Of a stretch of DNA of 64,000 nt, positions 52,489 to 62,553 are shown piece by piece; positions within the stretch are counted from its first letter, which is position 1; the number at the start of each line of letters is the position of its first letter. The stretch is from Flavobacterium omnivorum (GTDB lineage: Bacteria > Bacteroidota > Bacteroidia > Flavobacteriales > Flavobacteriaceae). Where the stretch lies: positions 248,001-312,000 of the forward strand of contig NZ_FNDB01000004.1 of NCBI RefSeq assembly GCF_900099915.1. Direction: 5' to 3'. The position numbers and the translations under genes were made by a program. The notes beneath the pieces are model-generated. The model saw nothing but the letters and a program-made list of their open reading frames with translations, did no database searches and had not been told where the DNA came from.

Positions 52489-53601
52489 TTATATAGGTTT
52501 ACCATGCGTTTTTTTTATTATCATTGGCAGAAGGAATGGGAAAAGTATCAAAATTTTCAGTACAATTTGTGCTGTTTTTTCATGTTGTAATAGCTTTCCT
52601 AACCGACGACCAGTTTGTAATCTTTTTTTAAAATTTTTATTCCAATCGTTTAAATAATTATCTTCTAAGGTGGCTCTATTTATTTTATTTTCTAAAAAAT
52701 TTATTGTATTTTCCGCCGCTAATTTCGCACTGTGAATAGCCATTGCCATTCCGTTTCCACACAAAGGATGAATCAATCCGGCGGTATCACCAATCATAAG
52801 TATATGATCTTCTACACATTTTTTTTCTTCAAACGAAACTTGACTAATTGTTAAAGGCTTTTCAAATTGTATTTTAGCATTTTTAAAAATTTCTTTCAAA
52901 TTTGGATTTTGACAAACGACGTTAGTTTGATACTCTTCAATAGACTTGTACTTTTTGAATGTGTCATAATTTGCAAGATAACATATATTTACTAAATTAT
53001 TTTCTACTTTTGAGACGCCACAATAGCCCCCTTTGAAATGATGTAAACCAACATAGTTTTCTGGAAAATCTAGCTTATAATGGGCCTTAACTCCTAGCCA
53101 ATGTGATTGTTTTTGAATAAAATTGCGCTTCAATTTGATGTCTAGATTGGATCTTTTGCCAAAAGCTCCAAGTACAATAGGTGCAGAATAAGTATTCAAA
53201 TTGGTGACGATAGTGAATTTACCGTCTAAAAATTCAATATCAGATACCATCTCTTGAACAATTACACAACCACGATTTTTAGCTTCGTTATATAAATAGT
53301 CGTCTAACTGATACCTACTTATTCCAAATCCTCCCAGAGGCAAAATTGTGTTTACTGATTTTCCAGAAATTAACGAAAAAGAAAGTTTGTCTATGTCAGT
53401 AGGATGTAACGAATTGATGTCTAAACCAATTGATTTTAGATAAGGTAAAACTTCGTTGGAAATGTATTCGCCGCAGACCTTATGTTTGGGAAAGTCATTT
53501 TTTTCGATTACTAAAACAGTATAATTATTGTTTTTAAGATGAATTGCTGCAATAAGTCCAGCTAAACCGCCACCAACAATAACTATTGAATTTCGTATCA
53601 T
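52489..53601 (-). CDS. FAD-dependent oxidoreductase, geranylgeranyl reductase/hydroxylase-like (type III PKS cluster)
   Basis: 370 residues. FAD-binding SIVIVGGGLAGLIAAIHLKNN at the N-terminus, KVCGEYISNEVLPYL, and MIGDTAGLIHPLCGNGMAMAIHSAKL (GD motif). The family includes aromatic hydroxylases and geranylgeranyl reductases. Together with a type III PKS and a methyltransferase it matches the srsA-srsB-srsC logic of phenolic lipid synthesis in Streptomyces, where the flavoenzyme hydroxylates the ring. First gene of the cluster, start at 53601; promoter not clear. Confidence 0.86.
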   Translation of the reverse strand: MIRNSIVIVGGGLAGLIAAIHLKNNNYTVLVIEKNDFPKHKVCGEYISNEVLPYLKSIGLDINSLHPTDIDKLSFSLISGKSVNTILPLGGFGISRYQLDDYLYNEAKNRGCVIVQEMVSDIEFLDGKFTIVTNLNTYSAPIVLGAFGKRSNLDIKLKRNFIQKQSHWLGVKAHYKLDFPENYVGLHHFKGGYCGVSKVENNLVNICYLANYDTFKKYKSIEEYQTNVVCQNPNLKEIFKNAKIQFEKPLTISQVSFEEKKCVEDHILMIGDTAGLIHPLCGNGMAMAIHSAKLAAENTINFLENKINRATLEDNYLNDWNKNFKKRLQTGRRLGKLLQHEKTAQIVLKILILFPFLLPMIIKKTHGKPI

Positions 53602-53665
53602 AGTGGTAAACTTAAGAATTTAGATTTATAAAGTGCTTTAAAATGCTCTAAATTTTTAGATAAAT

Positions 53666-53697
53666 TTTGTAATAAAAAAATTAAAGCACTAAATTTG
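53666..53697 (+). promoter_or_regulatory. Predicted promoter of the YhhN-like gene
   Basis: TTTG (53666-53669), a 20-base gap, then TAAATTTG (53690-53697), both exact to the Bacteroidetes consensus. The start site would be about 53703, right at ATG 53705, so the mRNA may be leaderless. Confidence 0.72.
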
Positions 53698-53704
53698 TTT
53701 CACT

Positions 53705-54430
53705 ATGAAAAGAAACATAATCAATAGAGTATTGCTTTCAATTACTGTAACTTTATTGACTGTTTATTATTGCGCAGGCATTCTTTTTGATCCCAGTCTA
53801 GTAATTTTTATTAAGCCATTCATAATACCAAGTTTTATTGCTTATGTAGTAATGAATAATGGCAATAAACTCACTTTAAATTATTTTTTATTTGTAACTT
53901 TTTTTTATACTTATCAGCTTTTAATCTTGTTTTGGGAGGACTCAGCACACTTGTTTAGAGCAGCCATGGCGGCCTCTTTTTTTTGCTATTTATTTTTAAT
54001 ACGATTAGGTTATCAATCCATTAAAAGCAGTAAATTATACACACTGCCTAGTGGATTTACACTTTTTATATTACTACTAAATTGCATGTTTTTACTGCTA
54101 ATTTTGTATATTTTGATATCTGCTATTGGTGATCAATATCTTAATATTATTTTAGTTTTTAACGCCATCATTACTGTATTTTTAGGTGTTACGGCCGTAT
54201 TGTACTTAAGTAAGTTTGGAGATAAAAAAGCATACTATTTCTTTTTTGGAGCCTTTGCCCTTATTTTTAATGATGTTTTTGCCGCCATTGGCACTTATTT
54301 TGTTAACAATATTGTTTTAAATAGTTTAGATAGATTACTTCATTTTGGCTCTTTCTATTTAATTTATCTCTTTGTTGTAACCAAAAAAAAGGTTGAAAAT
54401 CATTTAGTTGATTCTCAACCTTCAGTTTAA
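53705..54430 (+). CDS. YhhN family membrane protein (lysoplasmalogenase-like)
   Basis: 241 residues with about eight hydrophobic helices. The layout (FIKPFIIPSFIAYVVM, FRAAMAASFFCYLFLIRLGYQS, FFFGAFALIFNDVFAAIGTYF, RLLHFGSFYLIYLFVV) fits the YhhN/TMEM86 family, whose animal members are lysoplasmalogenases. It ends in a charged, terminator-containing tail, and the stop codon touches that of acs. Divergent from the type III PKS cluster by 103 bases. Family call is moderate, from helix pattern and conserved polar residues. Confidence 0.7.
   Translation: MKRNIINRVLLSITVTLLTVYYCAGILFDPSLVIFIKPFIIPSFIAYVVMNNGNKLTLNYFLFVTFFYTYQLLILFWEDSAHLFRAAMAASFFCYLFLIRLGYQSIKSSKLYTLPSGFTLFILLLNCMFLLLILYILISAIGDQYLNIILVFNAIITVFLGVTAVLYLSKFGDKKAYYFFFGAFALIFNDVFAAIGTYFVNNIVLNSLDRLLHFGSFYLIYLFVVTKKKVENHLVDSQPSV
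54389..54422. terminator. Terminator-like hairpin within the coding end of the YhhN gene
   Basis: AAGGTTGAAAATCA (54389-54402) and TGATTCTCAACCTT (54409-54422) pair with one mismatch around TTTAGT. It encodes the last residues of the YhhN-like protein (VENHLVDSQP). A-rich on the left and T-rich on the right, so it could end both this transcript and the convergent acs transcript. Confidence 0.6.
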
Positions 54431-56338
54431 TTATACTTTATTATTTTTTATTTCCTCTACAATTTCAGGATTTAATAAGGTGGAAACATCCCCAAAATTA
54501 GAATAATCTCCCTCTGCAATTTTTCTAAGGATTCTCCTCATGATTTTACCAGAACGGGTTTTGGGCAAACCAGAAACAAATTGAATTTTATCTAGCTTAG
54601 CAATTGGACCAATATGGTCTGAAATATGTTGATTAATTTCTTTAATAAGGTTTTCTTTATTTCTCGTTTCTCCTGTTTCTTTTAAAATAACAAAACCATA
54701 CAAGGCATTACCTTTGATATCATGTGGAAAACCTACAATAGCGGATTCAGCAACGGCAGGATGCTCATTGATAGCATCTTCGATTGGTGCCGTTCCTAGG
54801 TTGTGTCCTGAAACAATTATTACGTCATCGACACGACCCGTAATTCTATAATAGCCCACTTCATCGCGCAATGCACCGTCTCCCGTGAAAAATTTCCCTG
54901 GAAATGCCGAAAAATACGTGTCTTTGTACCGTTGATGATCGCCCCAAATAGTCCGAGCTATTCCTGGCCACGGAAACTTGATACATAGGCTTCCCGTCAC
55001 TTGATTATCTTCTATTTCATTGCGCTTATCATCCATAAGAACAGGTTGGATTCCAGGTAAAGGCAAAGAAGCGTATGTTGGTTTTGTTGGAGTTACAAAT
55101 GCAATGGGTGAAATCATTATTCCGCCAGTTTCTGTCTGCCACCACGTATCTACCACTGGACATCGTTTAGCACCTACGTGGTCATTGTACCAGTGCCAAG
55201 CTTCTTCATTTATTGGTTCACCAACAGAACCCACTACTTTAAGTGATTTCAAGGCATGTTTTTGCACAAATTCAATATTTTCTTTGGCTAAAGCCCGAAT
55301 TGCGGTTGGAGCCGTGTAAAACTGTGTCACTTTATGTTTTTCGATTACCTCCCAAAAACGACTAAAATCAGGATAAGAGGGAACTCCTTCAAACAGTACA
55401 GTAGTGGCACCGTTTAATAATGGTCCGTACAAAATATAGGAATGTCCGGTAATCCAACCAATATCGGCGGTACACCAGAAAACATCACTTTCTTCATAAT
55501 TGAAAACATTCTTAAAAGTATATGCGGTATACACCATATAACCTGCTGTAGTATGAACCATTCCCTTGGGTTTTCCAGTTGAACCAGAAGTGTATAATAT
55601 AAATAATGGATCTTCAGCATCCATAATTTCGGCTACATTATTGTCGGAGGCTTGATCCAAAAGTGGTTGCAACCATTGGTCACGTCCTTCTTTCATAGTG
55701 ACATCAGAGTGAATTCTCTTGGCTACTAAAACTTTTTCGACACAAGGACATTTTTCTAATGCTTCATCAATTATTCCTTTTAAATCAATGGTTTTGTTTC
55801 CACGAAAACCTCCATCTGAGGTGATAACCATTTTACAGCTACTGTCATTAATACGACTGGCCACTGCCGAGGCTGAAAATCCTGCAAAAACAACAGAATG
55901 TATGGCTCCAATTCTAGCACAAGCCAATACTGAAACGGCTAATTCAGGAATCATCGGTAAGTAGATACACACTCGGTCTCCTTTTGTTATTCCTTGTTCT
56001 CGCAATACATTTGCCATTTTACAAACACGTTGATGCAATTCAGTATAAGTAATATGCAATGCGGTCTCCGAAGGGTCATTAGGTTCAAAAATAATTGCCG
56101 TTTTCTCCCCTCTTTTTGCAAGATGCCTGTCAATACAATTTTTGACAATATTTACTTTGGCTTCAGTAAACCATTTAATGTCGGCATCAGCCATATTAAA
56201 GTCAATAACTTTATCCCATTGCTGGTACCAAGTGAAATTTTCTTCTGCTATTTTACCCCAAAATTTTCTAGGTTCACGAACTGATTTATTGTAATGTTTA
56301 AAATATTGTTCTAGATTTTCAATTTTGTAGTAGCTCAT
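54431..56338 (-). CDS. acs: Acetyl-CoA synthetase
   Basis: 635 residues. AMP-forming enzyme that converts acetate, ATP and CoA to acetyl-CoA. ANL motifs: LYTSGSTGKPKGMVHT (P-loop), WWQTETGG, FTGDGALRDEVGYYRITGRVDDVI, HNLGTAPIEDA and the catalytic-Lys region LPKTRSGKIMRRILRK near the C-terminus, also the site of regulatory acetylation in other bacteria. Convergent with the YhhN gene with no gap between stop codons. A DUF294/exonuclease pair, often linked to acs in other genomes, lies 7 kb away. Confidence 0.95.
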   Translation of the reverse strand: MSYYKIENLEQYFKHYNKSVREPRKFWGKIAEENFTWYQQWDKVIDFNMADADIKWFTEAKVNIVKNCIDRHLAKRGEKTAIIFEPNDPSETALHITYTELHQRVCKMANVLREQGITKGDRVCIYLPMIPELAVSVLACARIGAIHSVVFAGFSASAVASRINDSSCKMVITSDGGFRGNKTIDLKGIIDEALEKCPCVEKVLVAKRIHSDVTMKEGRDQWLQPLLDQASDNNVAEIMDAEDPLFILYTSGSTGKPKGMVHTTAGYMVYTAYTFKNVFNYEESDVFWCTADIGWITGHSYILYGPLLNGATTVLFEGVPSYPDFSRFWEVIEKHKVTQFYTAPTAIRALAKENIEFVQKHALKSLKVVGSVGEPINEEAWHWYNDHVGAKRCPVVDTWWQTETGGIMISPIAFVTPTKPTYASLPLPGIQPVLMDDKRNEIEDNQVTGSLCIKFPWPGIARTIWGDHQRYKDTYFSAFPGKFFTGDGALRDEVGYYRITGRVDDVIIVSGHNLGTAPIEDAINEHPAVAESAIVGFPHDIKGNALYGFVILKETGETRNKENLIKEINQHISDHIGPIAKLDKIQFVSGLPKTRSGKIMRRILRKIAEGDYSNFGDVSTLLNPEIVEEIKNNKV

Positions 56339-56850
56339 AATATAATTTTTTATAAAAGTATTAAATCTCTAGCTATTCTTAAAGTTATATATTTTATAAA
56401 TACCGACAAAAAAATACAGATTATGAAATTATAAGGCTATTTTGGTATTAATTAGATAAATTTTTATTGTTTTTGGCAAAATTTATAAAACACAAAAGGG
56501 CGAGATAGATTTAAATCTACCCCACCTAATGTATCAACAAAATTTAACAACAATAATAATCACCAATAAATTGAACAAATCACATCCTAAAAAACAACTA
56601 AAATGGGATTAATAAAGCAAGATGTTTTATACCAACTTACACTATAAAACAATAGGGACATTTTACAGACCCGTTATTCATTAGGGATTACTTCACTCAA
56701 CTTTAAGCTCGTTTAAAATTAAGTGAATGTAAAAGCATCCATAATCATTTAGCTTTTTTAATAAATCTTAACTAATTCAAAATATTATATAATCAAATGA
56801 TATAGTGCTAATTCCACACACCCTTTAATGTGGTAATTCCTAATTTTTAT
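56339..56850. other. 512-bp intergenic region between acs and ilvC
   Basis: Holds the acs promoter (minus) and the end of the ilvC transcript. Near 56815-56840 a short hairpin, AATTCCACA and TGTGGTAATT, lies 10-20 bases after ilvC, without a T run on the minus strand. A weak AAAAGC...GCTTTTTT pair is near 56730-56757. No ORF over 14 codons looks real, no RNA gene and no sure promoter box was found. Confidence 0.4.
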
Positions 56851-58320
56851 TTATCCAATCTTTTTCATAGCGGTCATAGATTCTCTTAGCCATTCTCCAA
56901 CTTCTTCAATTGGATGTTGGCGTATTGTTTTGTTTACAGCAATAAGTACCGCATTATCTACTCCGTTTGAATTTGAAAAAGGTTTACCTATTACAGTTGT
57001 ATCAATCGTTTTCATGAAATCAGTCAATAACGGTTTACAAGCATGGTCAAATAAATAACAACCATATTCTGCAGTATCCGAAATGATTCTGTTCATTTCA
57101 TATAATTTTTTTCTGGCCACTGTATTTGCAATCAAAGGCAATTCATGCAACGATTCATAATAGGCTGATTCTTCAATAATTCCTGTTTGAGTCATGGTTT
57201 CAAAAGCTAACTCCACGCCTGCTTTTACCATGGCAATCATTAATACTCCATTGTCAAAATACTCTTGTTCTGAAATATGTGCTGCTGTTGGCGCTGTTTT
57301 CTCGAAGTTAGTTTCTGCAGTTTCAGCTCTCCAAGTCAATAAATTAATATCGTCGTTAACCCAATCAATCATCATGTTTTTTGAAAATTCACCAGAAATA
57401 ATATCATCCATGTGTTTTTGAAACAACGGACGCATGATGTCTTTTAACTCCTCTGCCAATTCAAACGCTTCAATTTTTGCAGGATTTGACAAACGATCCA
57501 TCATATTTGAAATTCCACCGTGCTTCAAAGCTTCTGTTACAGTTTCCCAACCGTACTGAATTAGTTTCGAAGCATAAGCAGGCTCAATTCCTTTTTCTAC
57601 CATTTTATCAAAACATAAAATAGAACCTGTTTGTAACATTCCACAAAGAATGGTTTGTTCTCCCATCAAATCAGACTTTACTTCCGCAACAAATGATGAG
57701 TTTAAAACTCCCGCTTTATGACCGCCTGTTGCTACTGCATAGGCCTTTGCTTGAGCGAAACCTTCTCCATTGGGATTGTTTTCAGGATGAACCGCGATTA
57801 AAGTAGGCACACCAAAACCTCTTTTATATTCTTCTCGTACTTCGGAACCAGGACATTTTGGGGCACACATAATTACAGTAATGTCCTTACGAATTTGCAT
57901 TCCTTCTTCGACAATATTAAACCCGTGAGAATAAGCTAATGTAGATCCTTTTTTCATCAAAGGCATAATTGCTGTTACGACAGCCGTATGCTGTTTATCC
58001 GGTGTAAGGTTGCAAACCAAATCAGCGGTTGGAATTAATTCTTCATAGGTTCCCACTTTGAATCCATTATCAGAAGCATTCTTAAAAGAAGCTCTTTTTT
58101 CGGAAATTGCATCTGCGCGCAATGCATAAGAAATATCCAATCCTGAATCTCTCATGTTTAATCCTTGGTTTAAACCTTGAGCTCCACAACCTACAACAAC
58201 TACTTTTTTTCCTGCTAAAGCTTTAATTCCGTCTACAAATTCAGATTGATCCATGAATTCGCAAACGCCTAATTGTTCTAATTGTAATCTAAGTGGTAAT
58301 GAATTGAAATAATTTGCCAT
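56851..58320 (-). CDS. ilvC: Ketol-acid reductoisomerase, class II (long form)
   Basis: 489 residues, the long plant/enterobacterial form. N-terminal Rossmann part with [20 protein letters not shown] and [12 protein letters not shown], then the two helical KARI domains; [18 protein letters not shown] contains Mg-binding Asp and Glu. It converts acetolactate or acetohydroxybutyrate to the dihydroxy acids in BCAA synthesis with NADPH. Last gene of the ilv unit here. Confidence 0.96.
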   Translation of the reverse strand: MANYFNSLPLRLQLEQLGVCEFMDQSEFVDGIKALAGKKVVVVGCGAQGLNQGLNMRDSGLDISYALRADAISEKRASFKNASDNGFKVGTYEELIPTADLVCNLTPDKQHTAVVTAIMPLMKKGSTLAYSHGFNIVEEGMQIRKDITVIMCAPKCPGSEVREEYKRGFGVPTLIAVHPENNPNGEGFAQAKAYAVATGGHKAGVLNSSFVAEVKSDLMGEQTILCGMLQTGSILCFDKMVEKGIEPAYASKLIQYGWETVTEALKHGGISNMMDRLSNPAKIEAFELAEELKDIMRPLFQKHMDDIISGEFSKNMMIDWVNDDINLLTWRAETAETNFEKTAPTAAHISEQEYFDNGVLMIAMVKAGVELAFETMTQTGIIEESAYYESLHELPLIANTVARKKLYEMNRIISDTAEYGCYLFDHACKPLLTDFMKTIDTTVIGKPFSNSNGVDNAVLIAVNKTIRQHPIEEVGEWLRESMTAMKKIG

Positions 58321-58375
58321 TTTTTTATATTTAATGAATGTAAAATTTAATAATTGATAGGTTTATTACTTGAAA

Positions 58376-58909
58376 CTAAACAGGCTCTTGTTTAAGTTTT
58401 TCTAATAGTGTTGAAATTTGCATTCTTTCTTTTGAAACGGAAATTCTTCCCGAGCGAACAAATTGCATGATTCCAAAGGGTTTTAATTTTTCGTATAATG
58501 CTTCTATTTCAGCACGTTGCCCTGATTTTGAAATCACAAAAAAGTCTCTTGCTACGGTTACTATTTCAGAATGGCTTTCTTTGATGATATTTTGAATCTG
58601 TTTTTCGTCGAATAATAAACTGGATTCAATTTTAAATAAAGCATTTTCCAGAAAAATAGTTTCTTCATCAATATGGTAAAATGCTTTAATAACTTCTATT
58701 TGCTTTTCAATTTGTCCTACTATATTTTGCACCCATTTTTCTGTTGTATTCACTACAATAATAAATCGAGAGACACTTTCGATTTCCGATTCGGATACAT
58801 TTAAACTTAAAATATTGATATGCCGTTTCAAGAATATTCCAGATATTCTATTTAATAAGCCAACGTTGTTTTCTGAATATACAGAAATGGTGAATGTTTT
58901 ATTTTCCAT
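58376..58909 (-). CDS. ilvN: Acetolactate synthase small (regulatory) subunit
   Basis: 177 residues. N-terminal ACT domain (FTISVYSENNVGLLNRISGIFLKRHINILSLNVSE), where valine binds in homologues, and a second ACT-like half (residues ~80-165, ALFKIES...FFVISKSGQ). It lies between ilvB and ilvC, and pairs with the large subunit to give feedback-regulated acetolactate synthase. Confidence 0.93.
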   Translation of the reverse strand: MENKTFTISVYSENNVGLLNRISGIFLKRHINILSLNVSESEIESVSRFIIVVNTTEKWVQNIVGQIEKQIEVIKAFYHIDEETIFLENALFKIESSLLFDEKQIQNIIKESHSEIVTVARDFFVISKSGQRAEIEALYEKLKPFGIMQFVRSGRISVSKERMQISTLLEKLKQEPV

Positions 58910-58930
58910 TTTTTTATGTTTAAAGTTTTT

Positions 58931-59000
58931 ATGTTTAAAGTTTAAAGTTGCGCAACATTATTTTCAGGTTCCAACAACTTTAAACCTTAAACTTTAAACT
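58931..59000 (-). repeat. Inverted repeat between ilvB and ilvN
   Basis: ATGTTTAAAGTTTAAAGTTG (58931-58950) has its inverted copy from CAACTTTAAAC (from 58975) to CTTAAACTTTAAACT (to 59000). The loop includes GCGCAACATTATTTTC. It shares the TTTAAAGTTTAAAGTTG / CAACTTTAAAC core with the his operon spacers, so it is a repeated intergenic module. Confidence 0.65.
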
Positions 59001-59003
59001 ATT

Positions 59004-60698
59004 TTAGGACAAACGAATGTCCGAAACCGATGCTCCTGTTGGAATCATTGGGAATACGTTATTTTCTTTTTCTACCATAACCTCAAGGAAATAGGATTCT
59101 TTTGAAGCCATCATTTCGGCAACGGCAGCATCTAAATCTTCTCTTTTAGTAACTTTTTTCGCTTTGATATAATAGCCTTCAGCAATGGCTATAAAATTTG
59201 GATTGATCATTTCAGTAGAAGCGTATCTTTTGTCAAAAAACAATTGTTGCCATTGACGTACCATTCCTAAAAATTCATTATTCAAGACCACAATTTTTAC
59301 TGGAACTTTGGTTTGGAAGATCGTTCCTAATTCCTGAATGGTCATTTGAAAACCACCATCGCCGATTATAGCCACTACCTCTCGATCTGGCATTCCCATT
59401 TTAGCGCCAATAGCTGCAGGTAATGCAAATCCCATCGTTCCTAAACCACCTGAAGTCACATTACTTTTTGTAGAATTGAATTTGGCATAACGACACGCAA
59501 ACATTTGGTGTTGTCCCACATCCGAAACCATTATGGCGTCTCCTTTAGAATGTTTATTAATCATTTCAATGGTTTCTCCCATAGAAATTCCTTCTTTCTT
59601 AGGGTTTAACTCGTCATTAATTACCGCCTGCAATTCGATTTCATACTTCTCCTTGAATTCATTGTGCCAAGATTCATGCGTTTTACTTTCGATTAAAGGA
59701 ATCAAAGCGCTTAAAGACTCTTTTACATCTGCTAAAACAGCGACCGTTGTTTTTACATTTTTATCAATTTCAGCGGGGTCAATTTCGAAATGAATTACTT
59801 TGGCTTGTTTAGCATAAGTAGCTAAATTTCCAGTAACACGGTCATCGAAACGCATTCCAAGTGCAATTAATACATCACATTCATTGGTCAGAACATTGGG
59901 GCCGTAATTTCCATGCATCCCTAACATTCCTACGTTTAATGGATGATCTGTTGGCAATGCCGAAAGACCTAATATAGTCCAAGCCGCAGGAATGCCTGAT
60001 TTTTCAACCAGCGCTTTTAACTCGGCTTCCGCTTGACCAAGAATAATTCCTTGACCAAAAATGATAAATGGCTTTTTAGCTGCATTTATTAATTCAGCAG
60101 CTTCCTGTACTCTTTCGAGGTTTAAAGTAGGCTTTGGATTGTAGCTTCGAATGCTAGTACATTTTTTATAGCTAAACTCTATTTCATCAAATTGAGCATT
60201 TTTTGTAATATCAATTAAAACAGGACCTGGACGTCCTGATTTTGCAATATAAAAAGCTTTAGCCATAATTTCTGGAATCTCAGAAGCTTCCGTAATTTGG
60301 TAATTCCATTTGGTTACAGGAGTCGAAATTCCAATAATATCAGTTTCCTGAAATGCATCAGAACCCAATAAGTGTTTGCCTACTTGTCCAGTAATACAAA
60401 CCATAGGTGTCGAATCGATTTGTGCATCAGCAATTCCTGTAACTAAATTTGTGGCTCCCGGTCCAGATGTAGCAATAGCTACTCCTACTTTTCCAGTGGC
60501 TCTGGCAAAACCTTGTGCGGCATGCGTTGCCCCTTGTTCGTGACGGACAAGCACATGATGTAATTGATCTTTAAATTTATATAATTCGTCATAAACAGGC
60601 ATAATTGCACCACCTGGATACCCATAAACCAAATTTACTCCTTCTTCTAGTAAGCATCTAATAACGGCCTCAGCGCCAGATATTTTATTGTTTTTCAT
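59004..60698 (-). CDS. ilvB: Acetolactate synthase large subunit
   Basis: 564 residues; TPP-dependent. VNLVYGYPGGAIMPVYDEL, RHEQGATHAAQGFARATGKVGVAIATSGPGATNLVTGIADAQIDSTPMVCITGQV (Glu for TPP activation), the FAD-binding-like middle domain, and the TPP-binding MSDVGQHQMFACRY / GDGGFQMTIQELGTI segment. Makes acetolactate from pyruvate. Functions with IlvN. Confidence 0.96.
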   Translation of the reverse strand: MKNNKISGAEAVIRCLLEEGVNLVYGYPGGAIMPVYDELYKFKDQLHHVLVRHEQGATHAAQGFARATGKVGVAIATSGPGATNLVTGIADAQIDSTPMVCITGQVGKHLLGSDAFQETDIIGISTPVTKWNYQITEASEIPEIMAKAFYIAKSGRPGPVLIDITKNAQFDEIEFSYKKCTSIRSYNPKPTLNLERVQEAAELINAAKKPFIIFGQGIILGQAEAELKALVEKSGIPAAWTILGLSALPTDHPLNVGMLGMHGNYGPNVLTNECDVLIALGMRFDDRVTGNLATYAKQAKVIHFEIDPAEIDKNVKTTVAVLADVKESLSALIPLIESKTHESWHNEFKEKYEIELQAVINDELNPKKEGISMGETIEMINKHSKGDAIMVSDVGQHQMFACRYAKFNSTKSNVTSGGLGTMGFALPAAIGAKMGMPDREVVAIIGDGGFQMTIQELGTIFQTKVPVKIVVLNNEFLGMVRQWQQLFFDKRYASTEMINPNFIAIAEGYYIKAKKVTKREDLDAAVAEMMASKESYFLEVMVEKENNVFPMIPTGASVSDIRLS

Positions 60699-60812
60699 TT
60701 TTTATTTTTTTTAGCAAAAGCCTTTTTCAAAAATCAATGTCAAAAATCAATTAGAATTATTTTCCCACCGCTATAAAAATTACTTTTTGTAATTCTTCCA
60801 GCTTTTTTACTT

Positions 60813-62486
60813 TTATTTATCGGTTACACATCCTGTTGATGCACTTGAAACTGATCGGATATACTTTAATAAAACGCCTTTATTTACTTTTAGAGCAGGC
60901 TGTACCCATTCTGCCTTTCTTGATGCGAACTCTGCCTCCGAAATCTTCAAGTTGATGGTATTATTCACCGCATCGATAGTAATAATGTCTCCATTCTTGA
61001 CCAGTGCTATGCCTCCGCCTTCAAAAGCTTCAGGTGTAACATGCCCAACCACAAAACCATGTGAGCCTCCAGAAAAACGCCCGTCAGTAATTAAGGCTAC
61101 ACTTTTTCCAAGTCCTGCACCCATAATGGCCGAGGTAGGCTTAAGCATCTCTGGCATTCCGGGACCACCTTTAGGTCCGCAGTACCGAATGACGACTACA
61201 TTTCCTGGTTTAACTTCTCCACTGCGAACACCTGTAATTACATCCTGTTCATTTTCATAAACAATAGCGTCACCTTCAAAATATTCTCCTTCATTTCCAC
61301 TAATTTTTGCCACACAACCGTCTTCAGCAAGATTTCCAAATAAAATTTGAATATTTCCTGTCGCTTTCAGCGCTTTTTGAATTTCATGAATAACCTCTTG
61401 ACCGTCGTGCAAATCTGGAACAATAGCTAAATTTTCAGCCAATGTTTTACCGGTAACGGTTAAGCAATCTCCATGTAGCAATCCTTGTTTTAATAAATAT
61501 TTCATTACCGCTGGTACACCTCCAGCTTCATGTAGGTCTTCCATTAAGTATTTTCCACTGGGTTTCAAATTAGCAAGTAATGGCGTTTTATCACTGATAT
61601 CTTGAAAATCCTTGAGCGTAATTTCTATATCGACTGAATGCGCCATAGCGATTAAATGCATGACGGCATTGGTAGATCCACCTAAAACAGCTACCATTGT
61701 TATGGCATTTTCAAAGGCCTGGCGTGTCATGATATCTCTGGGTTTGATATCTTTTTCTAATAAGATTCTAATTGCTTTTCCAGCATCAATACATTCTTGT
61801 TTTTTTTCAGGACTTAATGCTGGATTGGATGAACTATAAGGCAAACTCATCCCCAATGCTTCGATAGCCGAAGACATTGTATTTGCGGTATACATTCCAC
61901 CACATGCTCCTGCGCCAGGACAAGCGTTTTGAATTACTCCTTTAAAATCCTCCGGAGTAATCGAATTACTAAATTTTTTTCCTAAAGCTTCAAAGGCAGA
62001 AACTATGTTCAACGATTCTCCCTTCCATTTCCCAGAATGGATGCTTCCGCCATACACCATAATTGATGGACGATTCACTCTACCCATTGCAATTACAGAA
62101 CCAGGCATATTTTTATCACAGCCTGGAATAGCAATTAAACCATCATACCATTGCGCACCCATTACAGTTTCAATAGAATCTGCAATGACATCTCTAGAAA
62201 CTAAAGAAAAACGCATCCCATCGGTACCATTTGAAATGCCATCACTGACACCAATGGTGTTGAAAATCAATCCAACTAAATTTTCTTTCCAGACTCCTTT
62301 TTTTATTTCATTTGCTAAACCATTTAGGTGCATGTTGCACGGATTTCCTTCGTAACCCATACTAACAATTCCGACTTGTGCTTTTTTTAAATCTTCTTCA
62401 GTTAGACCAATTCCATACAACATGGCTTGTGCTGCTGGTTGTGTTTCATCTTGTGTAATGGTTTTACTGTATTTATTTAATTCCAT
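60813..62486 (-). CDS. ilvD: Dihydroxy-acid dehydratase
   Basis: 557 residues. Fe-S enzyme that removes water from the dihydroxy acids. Cluster Cys-containing segments: [39 protein letters not shown], and DGCVAKISG; the [17 protein letters not shown] segment appears as [18 protein letters not shown]. Length and motifs are typical of bacterial [2Fe-2S] or [4Fe-4S] enzymes. It lies between leuB and ilvB. Confidence 0.96.
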   Translation of the reverse strand: MELNKYSKTITQDETQPAAQAMLYGIGLTEEDLKKAQVGIVSMGYEGNPCNMHLNGLANEIKKGVWKENLVGLIFNTIGVSDGISNGTDGMRFSLVSRDVIADSIETVMGAQWYDGLIAIPGCDKNMPGSVIAMGRVNRPSIMVYGGSIHSGKWKGESLNIVSAFEALGKKFSNSITPEDFKGVIQNACPGAGACGGMYTANTMSSAIEALGMSLPYSSSNPALSPEKKQECIDAGKAIRILLEKDIKPRDIMTRQAFENAITMVAVLGGSTNAVMHLIAMAHSVDIEITLKDFQDISDKTPLLANLKPSGKYLMEDLHEAGGVPAVMKYLLKQGLLHGDCLTVTGKTLAENLAIVPDLHDGQEVIHEIQKALKATGNIQILFGNLAEDGCVAKISGNEGEYFEGDAIVYENEQDVITGVRSGEVKPGNVVVIRYCGPKGGPGMPEMLKPTSAIMGAGLGKSVALITDGRFSGGSHGFVVGHVTPEAFEGGGIALVKNGDIITIDAVNNTINLKISEAEFASRKAEWVQPALKVNKGVLLKYIRSVSSASTGCVTDK

Positions 62487-62553
62487 TTTATGTTAATTTG
62501 TATGTAATTTATTTTATATGAAAAAGTAGATTTAACGTTTGACCTCTTAAAGA

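Noticed and set aside
56602..56646. 14-codon ORF (MGLIKQDVLYQLTL) as a leader peptide
   Set aside because: Not followed by a terminator/antiterminator and points away from acs and ilvC; probably chance.
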